DNA of 64,000 bases from Cymbidium sinense (taxonomy: Eukaryota; Streptophyta; Magnoliopsida; Asparagales; Orchidaceae): contig CM038228.1 in the NCBI GenBank assembly GCA_021442155.1, positions 81,163,095 through 81,227,094 on the forward strand, given 5' to 3'. Below, in pieces: positions 1-11,690 of the stretch (position 1 is its first letter; each line of letters begins with the position of its first letter). The notes beneath the pieces were generated by a model. The model worked only from the letters and a program-made list of their open reading frames with translations, was not told where the DNA came from and did no database searches. The position numbers were made by a program, and so were the translations under genes.

Positions 1-1004
1 GGCTTTTTTTGGTGTGCATGGCTAGTATCTTGGGATACCATAGTTGGGTTTGTTTTCAAATACATTGCTCTTGAAAAAAGTATGCATAGGACTTCAATGG
101 TATCTATACAAAAGACACAAACACAAGATTTCTTCTTTGTTAGAACAACATACTTGAGTGCTTAATTTTGCATTTTTTGGGTCAAACGTGCATGAGTACT
201 TAAAATTTTTATATTTTTTGCATTTACCCTGTGTGCGAGGTGACTTTATTGATGACATTAATGATGAATATTGATTGAATGATGAGTTTTGCAATAGTAA
301 AATACACAGTTCCTCTTTCTTTCTCTTTTATTTACATATATCTACTTTTCTTTAGAGAGAAGTGTTGAGAATATGGGAAGAGAGAGAGAGAGAGAAAGGG
401 AAAGCCTCTCTTTAGAGAGAAGTGAGGATGTGGGAGAAGAAGAGGATTCTTTGTCTGTTTAGAGAGAGGGAAAAGGGAAGGAGATGTGGCTGGAGAAGAG
501 TGAGGGCAGAAAGAGTTTGAGGGAGAGTTGGGCATGTGAGTTGATGACTTGTGATGGAGAGGAGACTTAGTGGAATTTGTGGTTAAGGTTGGGTGAAGGT
601 CAGTGCGGTGTAGATGTCTTACAAGAATAGAGGGAGATCACTAAAGACGGATTGGTATTGGTGGTCTTGCTGCTTATGCATTGAAGATGGGGTAGAGTGA
701 ATAGAGAGAAAGGTCACATCTGTAGAGGGAGAGCGAATAGGAAGGTTGCTGGCATGTTGGAGTGAGGAGATGGAGACAGAGGTCGAGGTTGGGTTGTGGT
801 CTTGAGAATTGAGGGAGCTGCTTGAAGGAGGAGTTGGAATGTTCTAGCATGTGAGACAAGTGATATGAGATGTGGGAGGAAGTGGAGACCAGGGGATCAA
901 TGATAAGACATGCAAAACAGAGAAGAGAGAAGAATTGGTACAAAGTGGGGAAAGTGGGTGTATTCTCTTCTTTTTTTTATTTTATTTTATCAACCAATAT
1001 TCAT
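1..1004. other. Non-coding, purine-rich stretch
   Basis: I see no coding region here. The plus strand from about 340 to 900 is strongly G/A-rich, so short minus-strand open frames arise from composition; their predicted peptides are Ser/Leu/Pro-rich and match no family I know. The phrase CTTTAGAGAGAAGTG occurs twice, at about 350 and 410, around a short AG run. Confidence 0.6.
349..424. repeat. (AG)n tract between two direct repeats
   Basis: An AG run at about 379-395 lies between two copies of CTTTAGAGAGAAGTG about 60 bases apart. A GA microsatellite of this kind is common in plant 5' regions and repeats. Nothing else marks this as a promoter. Confidence 0.7.
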
Positions 1005-2089
1005 ATATCTCAATGATGATTGTGGTGATTGAAAATCTCAATAAAAATGATACTAACATCAAAATGTCTCAAATTCTAATGCAAATCATTTAGAAATAAA
1101 TGCTAACAAAATATGAAAATTTTTTGAGAACCATGAAATTTGAAAACAAATATTCAAATGAAGTTTCTTTACCTAAAGTGAAGAGCAAAATCCCTTTAAA
1201 ATTTGCAATAGTTTATCGAGGGCAACAAATTTAAATTTGACCTAATGTTATAAGTGTCAATGCTATATCAAGCATATATTTATATTTACACAATTCATGC
1301 CATTAAATGTGCTTTATGATCATATGGTTTGTGCTCTAAATGACATCATAAAAAGTATGGTTATGACTTTGCTTCTCAATGATACTACAAGAATAGCTAT
1401 TACAATCGAGACTCTTTGATCATATGGCTTTATATTTGAATTGCTCTATTATATTAGAGTCACGACCAAAGTCTAAATATTCCCTAATGGCTCAATTCTC
1501 TGAATTGTGAACTATAAAATGTACTTTGTAAGGCATAAACTTATTTGTTAACTAATTATCTAGAAGTGTTAGACAACCATCCATCTTATATTTATAAGAT
1601 TCCTCTGGATGAAGTAACTTATGATAGTCGACAAGGATTCTTCAATTAGATTGGGTCGAATATCTCTTTTGACTAAGTGGGATAGAGATTACAATAACAC
1701 GAGATGACGGAATTATGTGTTTTTGATCGATTCATCACCCCTTATTATCTACTCTAGGCTAAAGGTGGTTGTTTTTTTAATCTAATACTAAATGTTATTC
1801 ATATATGCTAAATATTGAGTATTTAATGATTAGCTTTGATTTAGATCTTTCTCTCACTTGGTTGGGTAATTAACCATGAATGCTTATACCTATATGAAAT
1901 GTGGGGTTGAGATCTTAAAATTTCACAAAAAAGATGATGAAATCTTTGGGTAGTGTCTCATCTTAAGTCTAATCTATCTTCTTAAAATTAAACTCAAAAT
2001 AATAAAATTTTCTTAAGAGAGTTCAACAGCAAACAATTTTAAGCAATTATACCTATTTGATGGGTATAATCATCTTATATCATAATGAG
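1005..2089. repeat. Diverged ~1-kb interspersed repeat, copy A
   Basis: This stretch is similar, in the same order and orientation, to 10765-11690 and in part to 14456-15340 plus 17237-17660. Shared anchor phrases include CTCAAATTCTAA with a following CATTT near the start, a GGCTCA..TGAATTGTGAA block in the middle, and AAATCT.TGGGTAGT.TCTCATCT near the end. It has no coding frame. It could be an LTR or a non-autonomous element; no terminal motifs or target duplication were found. Its right edge is interrupted by the gypsy element beginning at 2095. Confidence 0.55.
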
Positions 2090-2094
2090 AGTGG
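2090..2094. other. Target-site duplication AGTGG, left copy
   Basis: AGTGG directly precedes the TG that opens the left LTR. The same five bases directly follow the CA that closes the right LTR at 10704. A perfect 5-bp duplication at both ends is the expected footprint of an LTR-retrotransposon insertion and fixes the element limits. Confidence 0.9.
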
Positions 2095-4150
2095 TGTCAC
2101 GACCTGGCCTAGGAGCTTGGAATACCAAGGCGAGGACAGATGATCGAACGGATAAAAAAAGCCTTACACATTTCCAATCTTAAACAAAATTTTATAATAT
2201 ATTTCTCCAACTCATATAAATCCACTACAAATCCACAACACAATTAACAATTTATCCACACATATAACATATCTACTAACAGAAGTTATATGAAATATAA
2301 TTTAAAACATAAATCAATATAATACCTATCTTTTGAAGCTTCTCTACGACGATAAACATAACTCTAAATAACTTGCAATTGAATAAAATTCAGTGGATGA
2401 ATTATGCTTTTACTTGTAGTAAAACAAGAAAATAGAAATAGTATACATGACATATTTTCTTTAACACGTACATAAAAAAATTTCTCAAAATCAAATATAT
2501 AAGAGGTATGTACAAATGATTTCTTATAAATTTTACTTTATATTTATCAACCATTTTAGGCTTTTTCGTCCAAGGACAATTAGCCATTACCATTTGTCAT
2601 TTCCATTAGCCTTTTTTTATGCATTTCGTCCCCTGTAATAATGGGGTGAACTTCACTTTCAAATATACACATTCATTATCTGATTTATAGTATGCGTATT
2701 GATTCATAACAATCGCTTAACTACGTGAAATGACAATAATGATCTAGCATTCAGGTTGTTTATTCAATATGAAGAAACAGGAAAATCAATCACAATTTGT
2801 AGTATAGGAAAAAATCATAATCATATACAAATGCATTTTATCACAGGAAATAAATAAACTTTTACCATAAATATAAGAATATAATTACCAAACTTTTGAA
2901 ACTTTCTCTCTTCTCCCTTTAACACTCCATTTTCTTAATTGAAGTTCACATGATTAAACATTAACATCAAACTCATACTATCAGTGTATCAATTGAATCA
3001 TAACTGCTTCTCTTATGATAATATTTATAATTCTACTAGTTCATTTGAGACATTAAAATTTTCAAATAATTTCTCATTCTTATTTAAATGATCGATATTT
3101 ATCTCAAAAATTTTAATTTATTAAATTCTTTATCAATTATCAATTTCACTTTTTTCATTACTAAATTTAGATTATGGTTCTACTAATGTGCATGTAACAT
3201 AATCATTTATAAGAAGTTATATATGTATTTTCTTCATACTTTTCTAAATTAATTATTTAAATTAATTAAATATTCTTTTATTCGATTCATAAGAAAGACT
3301 AATTTTGTATTATTATAAACTATAATAAATATTATATTTATGTATATTTATTAAGTTAAATATCAAGTTAATATTTAAGTTATATTTTGCATGTAGTATT
3401 GAAAGTTTAAATAATTAAGTTTGATTTGTATTATACTGAAGCAAAGGTAGAATTATACTCTCCATCTATTAATACAATTAATCATATTTTTAGTACATTC
3501 ATCTCAATCACAAGCTTTAATTCTAGCATTTCATTTATAGGTTCTCATAAATCTAACATTTTCATTTATTATTTTTCAATTGGATTATTCTTATAAATTT
3601 TCAACATGCTTATGGTTTATTTACACAACTTTTAATATAATTAAAAGATATACTGTGAAATGAAATATAATTATGTAAAAGTTAAGATGGATTTAGGATT
3701 TTCAATTCTTTTTGAAATTGAAACTTATATAATATAAATACATTTTATTAATAAAAAAAAAGTAGAAAACTAACCTATAATATCTCTCGATTTTGCCTTA
3801 AGACTCGTGCCCGTTGCCGCTCGATTCTTCCCATGCTCGCAAGGCTCTTGTTCGCACGCACTCTCTTCTCCTTCTTCTCTCTCAGTCATCGGCGCGTGGA
3901 GGGCTCCGGTGGCTCTGTGTTGGCGAAGGGAAGCCGCCTCACTCAACTAGGGCATGCACTCACGAGGTTTCCCCTTCTCTTTCTCCCTCTCCCGTTTCCT
4001 CTCTCTCGTTGCTTTGGGTGTTTTGTTTCAGCAAACTGAAACCTAGTCCCCCCTTCGATTCTTCTATTTCGCGGCCAACCGTTGTGACGGTCGGATTTTA
4101 TTTTATTTTAATATTCTTTTTATTTTTTGTTAGGTTTTTCGATTATTAAA
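2095..4150 (-). repeat. 3' LTR of the gypsy element
   Basis: A 2.06-kb direct repeat of 8541-10704. It starts TGTCACGACCTGG on the plus strand and ends ...CGATTATTAAA; in element sense it opens TTTAATAATC, so the usual TG has become TT, while the other LTR keeps TG. Immediately inside lies a purine-rich minus-strand tract (AAGAGGGAGAGAT), a good polypurine tract. A more GC-rich block at about 3800-4090 corresponds to GC-richer blocks in the other family members and may be the R/U5 part. Open frames seen at 3814-4149 fall in this block and are not genes. Confidence 0.88.
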
Positions 4151-4169
4151 ATCTCTCCCTCTTATAAAA

Positions 4170-5420
4170 ATTTCGCCCTCGAAATTTAATGATAATAATA
4201 GAAATAAACATACATTTAATTAAACAAATGAGGATAAAGTCCTTGCATTTCTGATTCCTTCTCCCACGTAGCTTCTCGTTCATGTTTCCACAGTACACGG
4301 ACAAATGAAATTTTTCTGTTCCTGAGATGCTTAACATTATAATCTATAATTCTTTCTGGCTCTTCAAATGTGAGATCAGTTGAATATCAACAGGATCAGT
4401 AATAATCTTGTTAGCTTCATCATCAATATATATTTTGTAGAGAAATATAAAACACATTGTGCAGTCTTGTATGTGAGAAGGTAAAGCTAGTTTATAAGCC
4501 AGTTTTCCAATTCTTTCCAATATTTCATATGACCAATATAACGTAGGCTCAAGTTTCCAATATTACCAAATCGTTTTATATCTCTCATGTGGCTGACTTT
4601 AGGAAATACAAATTCTCCCACTTCAAACTTTACTGGCTGATGTTTAGCATCATAATATTTCCTCACTTCTTGAACAACTTTTCAATCTATCACGAATTCG
4701 AATCTTTTAGTGGTTTCATCTACTACATCTAATGATTCCTCTTTCACCGTTTCACCCAACAAAATAGTGTTACACTTCTTTCCATACAATCTTCATATCA
4801 TACTATACAAATATTATTATAAAATCAAAGATTGTGAATTTTTCAATTTTCCCAAAATCAAGAGTACAAAGTCTAAGTAAATCTTCAAGTGTTTGAATTA
4901 TTTTTTCTGACTGGCCATCAGTTTGAGGATGAAATACAGTACTGAAAGTAAGTTTGGTACTTAAAGTTTCTTGAATTTTTCTCCATAGTCTGGATGTGAA
5001 TCGGCCATCCCGATCTGACACTATCGACTTTGACACACCATGTAACTTCATAATTTCATCAACATACTTCTTCTTTTTAAACAAATCCAGTTGAGATATG
5101 TATAAAGTATCTGATTTAGTCAATATCAATAATCAAATAGCATATGAAACTCTCCTAGATGGGTAAGCCAACCACAAAATCCATAGTGATATCATCCAAT
5201 TTCTTTCGGGTATTGGCAAGATTAGAAGTCCACTGACTTTTGATGTTTTTAACTATCGACATGATGGACACTTGTACAAATTTAGCTACACTTCTTTTCA
5301 TTTCACGGCCAAAATATTTTCTTAAGATCTTGACACATTTTCTCGGATGAATTATATAATTAGATTGATGTCATGTAAGATGTCTTTCCAAATCTCCAAC
5401 ATCTTGGAATGCAAACTGTC
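4170..5420 (-). pseudogene. Ty3/gypsy integrase remnant
   Basis: The piece at 4803-5129 (minus) carries the integrase core: SIVSDRDGRF with a catalytic Asp, then HPQTDGQSE with the catalytic Glu context, then a leucine-rich stretch. Left of it (4250-4700), in shifting frames, is the C-terminal part with a YEILERIGKLAYKLALP-like phrase. Right of it (5150-5340) is the degraded zinc-binding N-terminal part. Integrase inserts the cDNA copy into the genome. Here the domain is split over several frames with internal stops and is non-functional. Confidence 0.85.
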
Positions 5421-5599
5421 TTAATACTTTAGTAATTCATCTCCATCAATTTTAAAATCTTATGTATACTTTATCAAATTTAAAATTTTACGAAAATCAT
5501 CTTGTAAAGCGATCCGTATTTTTTTCAAATTTGATTATATAGTCGTTTGATTTAACAATAAAGTATGATCATCTATAAATTAAATAATTGAAATTTTCA

Positions 5600-6200
5600 G
5601 TTTTTCTAAATCTTTAATCAACTCCTTCTGTTGAGAGATTAACCAATTAGCATTACCAGATATTTTTCTACTTAAAGTATCAGCTACTACATCTGCCTTC
5701 CTGGGATGATATTGAATATCCAAATTATAATCTTTAATGAGTTCCAATCATCTCCTTTATTTTAAATTTAGCTCATTCCGAGTAAAGATCTATTTTAAGC
5801 TTTGATGATCAGTGAAACTTCACACCTTTCTCTATATAAATAATGCCTCTAAATTTTTAATGCAAATATCACTGCTGGTAGCTCTAGATCATGGGTTTGA
5901 TAGTTTTTTTCATGATTTTTTAATTGCCTTGAAGCATAAGCAACTATTCTTCCATTCTGTATAAATACACATCTCAAACCTCTTAATGATGCATCACTAT
6001 AAATTTGAAATCTTCCCACGATGGAATAGTTAATCTTGTGCGACCATTAAATAATTCTTCTTCAATTTTGAAAAGCCTCTTCACCGATCGATCATTCAAA
6101 CTTTACTTCTAGATAGGGGCATGACAATCTGTGAAAATTTATTTAACAATTCTTCTGTAATGTCCGAATCAGAAACTTGACTTTGTAATGATGGTTTATT
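5600..6200 (-). pseudogene. Ty3/gypsy RNase H remnant
   Basis: Between integrase and RT the minus strand encodes, in broken frames, a phrase ending DIQYHPRKADVVADTLSR near 5690-5750, the hallmark at the RNase H/integrase connection of Ty3 elements. Stops separate it from the RT piece. The domain would remove the RNA strand during reverse transcription; in this copy it is dead. Confidence 0.7.
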
Positions 6201-6338
6201 CGGTCATTCAACTATTGCTCGACTTTTCGATTCACCACCTCACTACTAATCATATGCTCAAGAATATGATCTATTTAACCAAAATTCACACTTTGAAATT
6301 TTTGCATATAATTTATTTCTTTTGAGTTTACAAAATAA

Positions 6339-6731
6339 TCAGATGATTTCATGAGCTTCTTTGAAATAAATTAAAATATCATCTATGAATACAATCACAA
6401 ATGAATCTAAAAAGAGTTTAAAGATTATATTCATGAGATCCATAAATACAGTTGGAGTATTTGTTAAACTAAAAGGCAGCACCACAAACTCATAATGCCC
6501 ATATCTTTTACTGAATGCAGTCTTTGGTATATCTTCTTTGATCTCGATGATAACCGATCTTAAATCAATCTTTGAAAATCTAAGCTCTTGGTTGATTAAA
6601 AGATCATCAATTCTTGGCATGGGATATTTATTCTTCAATGTGAGTTTGTTAAGCTCTATAATCTCTAGCATTAAGCTCTCATCTTTCTTCTTCACAAACA
6701 ATAATCCGAGGGATGTAGCTTGATAAATCAT
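6339..6731 (-). pseudogene. Ty3/gypsy reverse transcriptase remnant
   Basis: A 130-residue open stretch on the minus strand covers much of the palm/fingers of a Ty3-type [30 protein letters not shown], then [20 protein letters not shown], and the catalytic box as FIDDILIY. The FIDD form of the YxDD motif is usual in plant gypsy elements. The protein is cut at both ends by stops, and flanking frames continue it with shifts. Of the coding relics in this element this is the best preserved. Confidence 0.92.
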
Positions 6732-7083
6732 TTCTCTAATAATTCTTGTAGCTGATTCTTCAACTCTTATAATTCTTTGATCACCATTCTATATGGTAGT
6801 TTTCTTTATAGGTTTTTGTCTGAATTAATGATAAATCTATCTCTCGAAGAGGTAAACCCAGTAAATCATCTAGAAATTTTTTGGATACTCCTTTCTATCA
6901 AGATATCTTCTAACTTCTTTACTTTTTAGTAATATCATTAACTCGAAAACCTTCATAGTCTTTTCTAGCGTCTTTTGGATTTCAAGCAAGACAATCATCA
7001 TAATAATACTCTCTTATACTCCAAATTTGAATTCTTCGAATTTTGAATTTGATCTTTTTATAACGTATAAAATGTTTAGATAG

Positions 7084-7389
7084 TCAATCAATTCTTAAAA
7101 TCACATCAAATTCATATATCGGTAGTGCAATTAAATTTACATCCAAGCTTCTTTCACAAATATTCAGGTTCACACTGCAAAAATTTTTAGCATTCATATG
7201 GGACCTATTTGGCATTGCAATTGAAAGTATTACAGACATTTTTATAACTTTCAATCCCAAAATTCTCACACATTTTTCAGATATAAATGAATGTGATGCT
7301 CTAGTATCAAATAAAATGCTAACTGATTTATTTTGAATAGAGATGATACCTATAAATGAGTATATATATAAAACAAATATATTTAACAC
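7084..7389 (-). pseudogene. Retroviral-type aspartic protease remnant
   Basis: A 101-residue minus-strand frame. Residues about 22-35 read SVSILFDTRASHSFIS, the position of the active-site Asp-Thr-Gly-Ala, but Gly is replaced by Arg (DTRA). The C-terminal end, YEFDVILRID, matches the typical conserved end of the plant gypsy protease, also with a Gly-to-Arg change. Both changes argue that the protease was inactive before further decay. Confidence 0.85.
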
Positions 7390-7639
7390 AATATAAAATT
7401 TTTAATAATGTTAATTTAAATAAAGACATACATGTAATGACATCAGACGAGTCTTTTGCTTTTTGCTGTGTGAGTGCATGAAGTTGAGGCTGTGTATTTT
7501 ACCGGTTCTGAGTTTGAGATGGAACTAATGCAGTTGATTCAATCACCCTTTGTCTACCAACAATCTTTTGAGGAAGCTGAACACTTGTCCTAGTATCCAT
7601 TGAAGATTTCTGAAGCGAGATAAGATAAGATTTTGCCAT

Positions 7640-7735
7640 ATGTTCTGGCTTATGGTACCAATAGCACGTGTTTGTGCCTGAGAGACACTCTTCTTTATGC
7701 GCTCTTCCATATTTTGGGCATGTAATAACATCACG
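7640..7735 (-). pseudogene. Degenerate gag zinc knuckle
   Basis: On the minus strand, in a frame different from the 63-residue open frame at 7543-7734, the DNA reads CPKYGRAHKEECL followed by CYWYHKPEHMAKS. This is the nucleocapsid CCHC box with the second and last cysteines changed. It lies between gag and protease, as expected. Confidence 0.65.
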
Positions 7736-7779
7736 GCATTAATATATTTGACTTCTTACGGTTTGATTTTTTTTGACAT

Positions 7780-8290
7780 TACGAGATTTTCATATTATCA
7801 TTCTCTTCTCAATATCTCCTACTCTCAGTAGCTTGCAAATCAATTATATCCTTCTCTCCAATACAACATAGTGTGTCTGAATCGAAATATCGATTATATC
7901 CTTGATCCCAGATAGAAACCTATGACATTTTTCTTCAGCATTTGTGTCATAGTTGAGAGGGGTACAAACCAATCTCTAAATGTCTTCATAAAATTCTCCC
8001 ATGAAACAAGATTGCAAGGCCTTTCTTCAAACTTCTCTTACAATTGTCCTTGCCGCCATCTCTCAGCTTCACCCTCAAAAGCAAAAGAAGCCAAAACAAC
8101 TCTTTTTTCTGGAGCGCATGACATACTTTCTAAAAATTTTTTTATCTGCATCAACCAGTTTTCTGCTTCAACAGGTCCCCCTGTTCCTGAGAAAAGAGGT
8201 TGGCTCATATCCTGAAATAATTTCAGGTATTTGTCCATAGGAACTCCGCCACTTCCACTAGTTTGAGTATTAATTTTTTATCATTTGAGT
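7780..8290 (-). pseudogene. Ty3/gypsy gag (capsid) remnant
   Basis: The 66-residue frame at 8038-8238 reads FSGTGGPVEAENWLMQIKKF and then FEGEAERWRQ, the conserved core of the plant retrotransposon gag domain. Further gag-like sequence continues toward 7780 in other frames. Overlapping plus-strand open frames at 7922-8240 are shadows of this domain. Confidence 0.85.
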
Positions 8291-8519
8291 CATTCTTTCA
8301 TCATTTATGTAAATGCATCTATATAAGTGAAGGTGGCGCAAATTCGATGATCGATTTACCTCTCTATTTTTACTCATAACATTTTCTTGAATTGATTTCA
8401 GAAGCCAAATTAATTATTATAGCAGATTCGCGTCAATTAATATAATCATATGCAAATCTCTTCATAAAATTTATCATCTTCTTCGCTCTTTGATTATGAT
8501 CATACTTATATCCCTAAAT

Positions 8520-8540
8520 CGTTATAATCTGCTTTTGTTA
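8520..8540 (-). other. Degenerate primer binding site (initiator-Met type)
   Basis: Just inside the 5' LTR the minus strand reads AACAAAAGCAGATTATAACG. This resembles a Met-initiator tRNA primer site of plant LTR elements with its first bases deleted or altered. The exact LTR/primer-site junction (8536 or 8541) is uncertain for this reason. Confidence 0.4.
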
Positions 8541-10704
8541 TGCACTGAGCTTGGAATCAAGGAGCAGACGATCGATGGATAAAAGAAAACCCACATTCTA
8601 CCTTAAACAAAATTTCACAATATATTTCTCCAACTCATATAAAGAGCTACTATCCAAAATACAATTAATAATTTGTCCACACATATAACTTATCTACTAC
8701 AAGTGTATGAAATATAATTGAAAATATAACTAACATAATACTATCATTTGAAGCCTCTCTACGGTGATTAACATAACCCTCCCTTCTATCCTCCATCTAG
8801 TTAGGAATATTATCTGAAAAATATAAATAACTTGCAATTGAATAAAATTCAATGGATGAATTATACTTTTACCTATAGTAAAATAAGAAAGTAGAAATAA
8901 TATATATGACAGGTTTTGGTATAACATATGCATAAAAGAAATTTCTCAAACAATCAAGCATATAGGAGGTATGTACAAATGTACATTTTTTATGAACTTT
9001 ATTTTTACATTTATCAACCATTTTAGGAGTCACCGTCTAAACCTTTACCAAAACTCATCCAAAAGACAAGTAGTCATTAGCATTTGCGATTTATTAACAT
9101 TTTATTGCAGATTACGTTTAAATTTATCATCGTAAGGGTGAACTCTACTTTCAAACATATACATTCATGGTCTGATTTATACTGGTATCGTATTGATTCA
9201 TAACATTAAATCAGTTAACCTACAAAATGAGTGACGATATGATTTAACATTTTGACAATTGATATGAAGAAACGAAAAAATTAATCATAATTTGCAGTAC
9301 AAAAAATGACATAAATATGTACAAATGCATTTCATCACAAAAAATAAATAAACTTTTGTCATAAATGTAAGAACAAAATTACCCACTTTAATTTGAAGCT
9401 TTCTCTTGAATCTCCTTCTCTTTAACACTCCTTTCATTAATTGAAGTTCCTATGATTAGAAATATTAACTTGATCAAGAGTGCTGGGGGACAGAGAAGAA
9501 CAAGTATTTCCTTCTAGGAGGAGGAGGAAACATGAATGAACCTTTGCCTTCTACTTCTTCTAAGTTCATCTTCTTATAGTAGATAATGGCTTTAATGAGG
9601 AAGGTTCAAGCTTAATGAAAGAAGTGGTTATAGAATTTCAAAGGAGGGCACTATAAAAGTTGAAGAATCCCTAATTTGGATTGAAGTTTCATTAATCAAG
9701 TTCCATGATTAGAAAATATTAACGATTAATACTCATAACTATCGAGTGTATGATATTGAAACATAACTACTTCTCTTATGATAATATTTATAATTCTACT
9801 AGTTCATTTGAGATATTAAAATTTTCAAATAATTTCTCATTCTTATTTAAATGATCGATATTTATGTAAAATATTTTAATTTATTAAATTCTTTATCAAT
9901 TATCAATTTCACTTTTTTTCTAAATTTAGATTATTGTTTACTACATATGTAACATGTCATTTATAAGAAGTTATATATATTTTCTTCTTTCTTTTGAATT
10001 AATTATTTAAATTAATTAAATATTTTTTTATTGATTCATGAGAAGACTAATTTTGTATTATTATAAAAATAATAAATGTTATATTTATGTACATTTATTA
10101 AGCTAAATATCAAGTTAATATTTAAGTTATATTTTGCATAGAGCATTTAAAGTTTAAATAATTAAGTTTGATTTGTATTATATTCAAGCAAAAGTAGAAT
10201 TATACTCTTCATTAATTCTGATTAATCATATTTTTAATACATCCATCTCAATCATAAGCTTCAATTCTAGCATTTCATTTATAGGTTCTTATAAATCTAA
10301 TATTTTCATTTATTATTTTTCAATTGAATTGTTCTTATAAATTTTCAACATACTTATGATTTATTTACATAACTTTTAATATAATTAAAAGATATAATGT
10401 GAAATGAAATATAATTATGTAAAAGTTTGTAAAGTAAGATGGACTTAGGATTTTCAATTCTTTTTGAAATTGAAACTTATGTAATATAAATGTATTTCCT
10501 TAATAAAAAAACAAAAAATAACCTATAATACCTCTCGGTTTTGCCCTAAGACCCGGTTTTGCCTCGATTCTTCCAGGTGCTTTCATAAGCTCCCGTTCTC
10601 TTCGATTCATCTATTTCATGACCAACCATCGCGGCCACGTGGCGGTTGGATTTTATTTTATTTTATTATTATTATTATTTTGGTTAGATTTTTTGATTAT
10701 TACA
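8541..10704 (-). repeat. 5' LTR of the gypsy element, with a ~260-base extra segment
   Basis: Aligns over its length with 2095-4150: shared GAGCTTGGAAT start, shared CACAATATATTTCTCCAACTC, and shared final blocks to GATTATTACA. It carries about 260 bases (9467-9720) missing from the other LTR. These are flanked by a near-repeat of the local sequence, ATGATTAGAAA.TATTAAC, on both sides. It keeps the opening TG in element sense that the 3' LTR has lost. Confidence 0.85.
9467..9722. repeat. Insertion in the 5' LTR with duplicated flank
   Basis: This segment is absent from the partner LTR. The sequence just before it (ATTGAAGTTCCTATGATTAG) and the end of the segment (ATCAAGTTCCATGATTAG) are near-identical, about 260 bases apart. 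It may be a small insertion with a long target duplication or a slippage/capture product. The inside has a GGAGGAGGAGGAAAC run and no recognisable protein. Confidence 0.6.
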
Positions 10705-10709
10705 AGTGG
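10705..10709. other. Target-site duplication AGTGG, right copy
   Basis: Perfect match to 2090-2094, directly after the terminal CA of the right LTR. Confidence 0.9.
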
Positions 10710-10764
10710 GCCGTTATGAAAATCAAGATCTTAAGTTGCAAGCACAAATACTTAAAGCAATCTT

Positions 10765-11690
10765 ATTTAATGATGACAGTGTTGATAACAAATCTCAATA
10801 GAATGGGCTTTTGTTATCAAAATGCTCTCAAATTCTAAAGTAAAATCATTTCAGCTCATATCTTCTTAAAATATAAAATTCCAAAAAAAATGTTGAGGCA
10901 ATAACTAGTTGTCTTAAAGTTAAGAGCAATCAAACATCTTGTACTAATTTGCTAAGAATGATAAATTTAAGTATGACCATACTTTTAAAAATCAATGTCA
11001 TATCAAATGCATCCATATGATTGCCTTAAAAAATCTCACACTAATAAAGTCGTAGCATGTGTTATCTAATCTACTAGTCTCATCAAATAACACCATTATA
11101 TGATGGTTGCGACTAAGCTTAGATGTTTCAAATGGCTCATCTCATGAATTGTGAAGCGTAAGGTGCACATGATAGAACATGAAGTTTTGTATTAGTTAAT
11201 GTTGATTTAAAATTAGTTCTTTATGCAAATATCTACCTTCAGGTTTATGAGATCTTCTTGAATGACAACTCATAATTGCTAATAAAGATCATTAAGTTGG
11301 GTTGTGTTGACTCTCTTTCTTGACTAAGTAAATTAAAGTCTACGACAACTTGAAATGATGGAGCTATGAGTTTGTTATTATTTCCCCATAATTTGCACCA
11401 AGTTAATGTGATAGATTGTCCTATTTTTACAATCAAACTTACTGCTATAATAAGTTAAATATTTAACCCTTATTGAATAGTTTTAATAAAACGTTTTTTC
11501 TTGCGTTTGAGTGGGGTACATAATCATAAAGATCTGAACTTATGGTCTTGAACCAAATGATAAAGCCTTTACAAAAATGGGGCAAAATATCTAGGTATTG
11601 TCTTCTATGATGTATAATATGCCTTTTTGTAAATTTAACTTGAATCCACTTATTGAAAGAGCTAGCTGGAAATTTTCAGAGTCCACATAA
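10765..11690. repeat. Diverged ~1-kb interspersed repeat, copy B
   Basis: Homologous in order and orientation to copy A (1005-2089). The gypsy element sits between the two, so A and B were neighbours, about 100 bases apart, before its insertion. Two adjacent direct copies could be a tandem duplication or the two LTRs of a very short element. There is no coding content. Confidence 0.5.

Larger units (their letters stand above)
2095..10704 (-). mobile_element. Full-length, inactive Ty3/gypsy LTR retrotransposon
   Basis: An 8.6-kb element on the minus strand with two ~2-kb LTRs, a TG...CA outline and a perfect 5-bp target duplication. Read on the minus strand the order is 5' LTR (8541-10704), degenerate primer site, gag (about 7780-8290), CCHC knuckle (7640-7735), protease (7084-7389), reverse transcriptase (6339-6731), RNase H (about 5600-6200), integrase (about 4170-5420), polypurine tract and 3' LTR (2095-4150). 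Protease-RT-RNase H-integrase order is the Ty3 order. Every domain is broken by stops or frameshifts, so it cannot encode a working polyprotein. Two more copies of this family lie in the window: a solo LTR at about 21802-23606 (plus) and a partial element from 61052. Confidence 0.93.

Noticed and set aside
674..943. 89-codon minus-strand frame
   Set aside because: Arises from the purine-rich plus strand; Ser/Leu/His low-complexity peptide.
3814..4149. Overlapping plus-strand frames of 111 and 68 codons
   Set aside because: They lie wholly in the GC-richer part of the gypsy LTR; the same region in the other LTR copies is not open and the peptides are Ser/Pro/Phe-rich.
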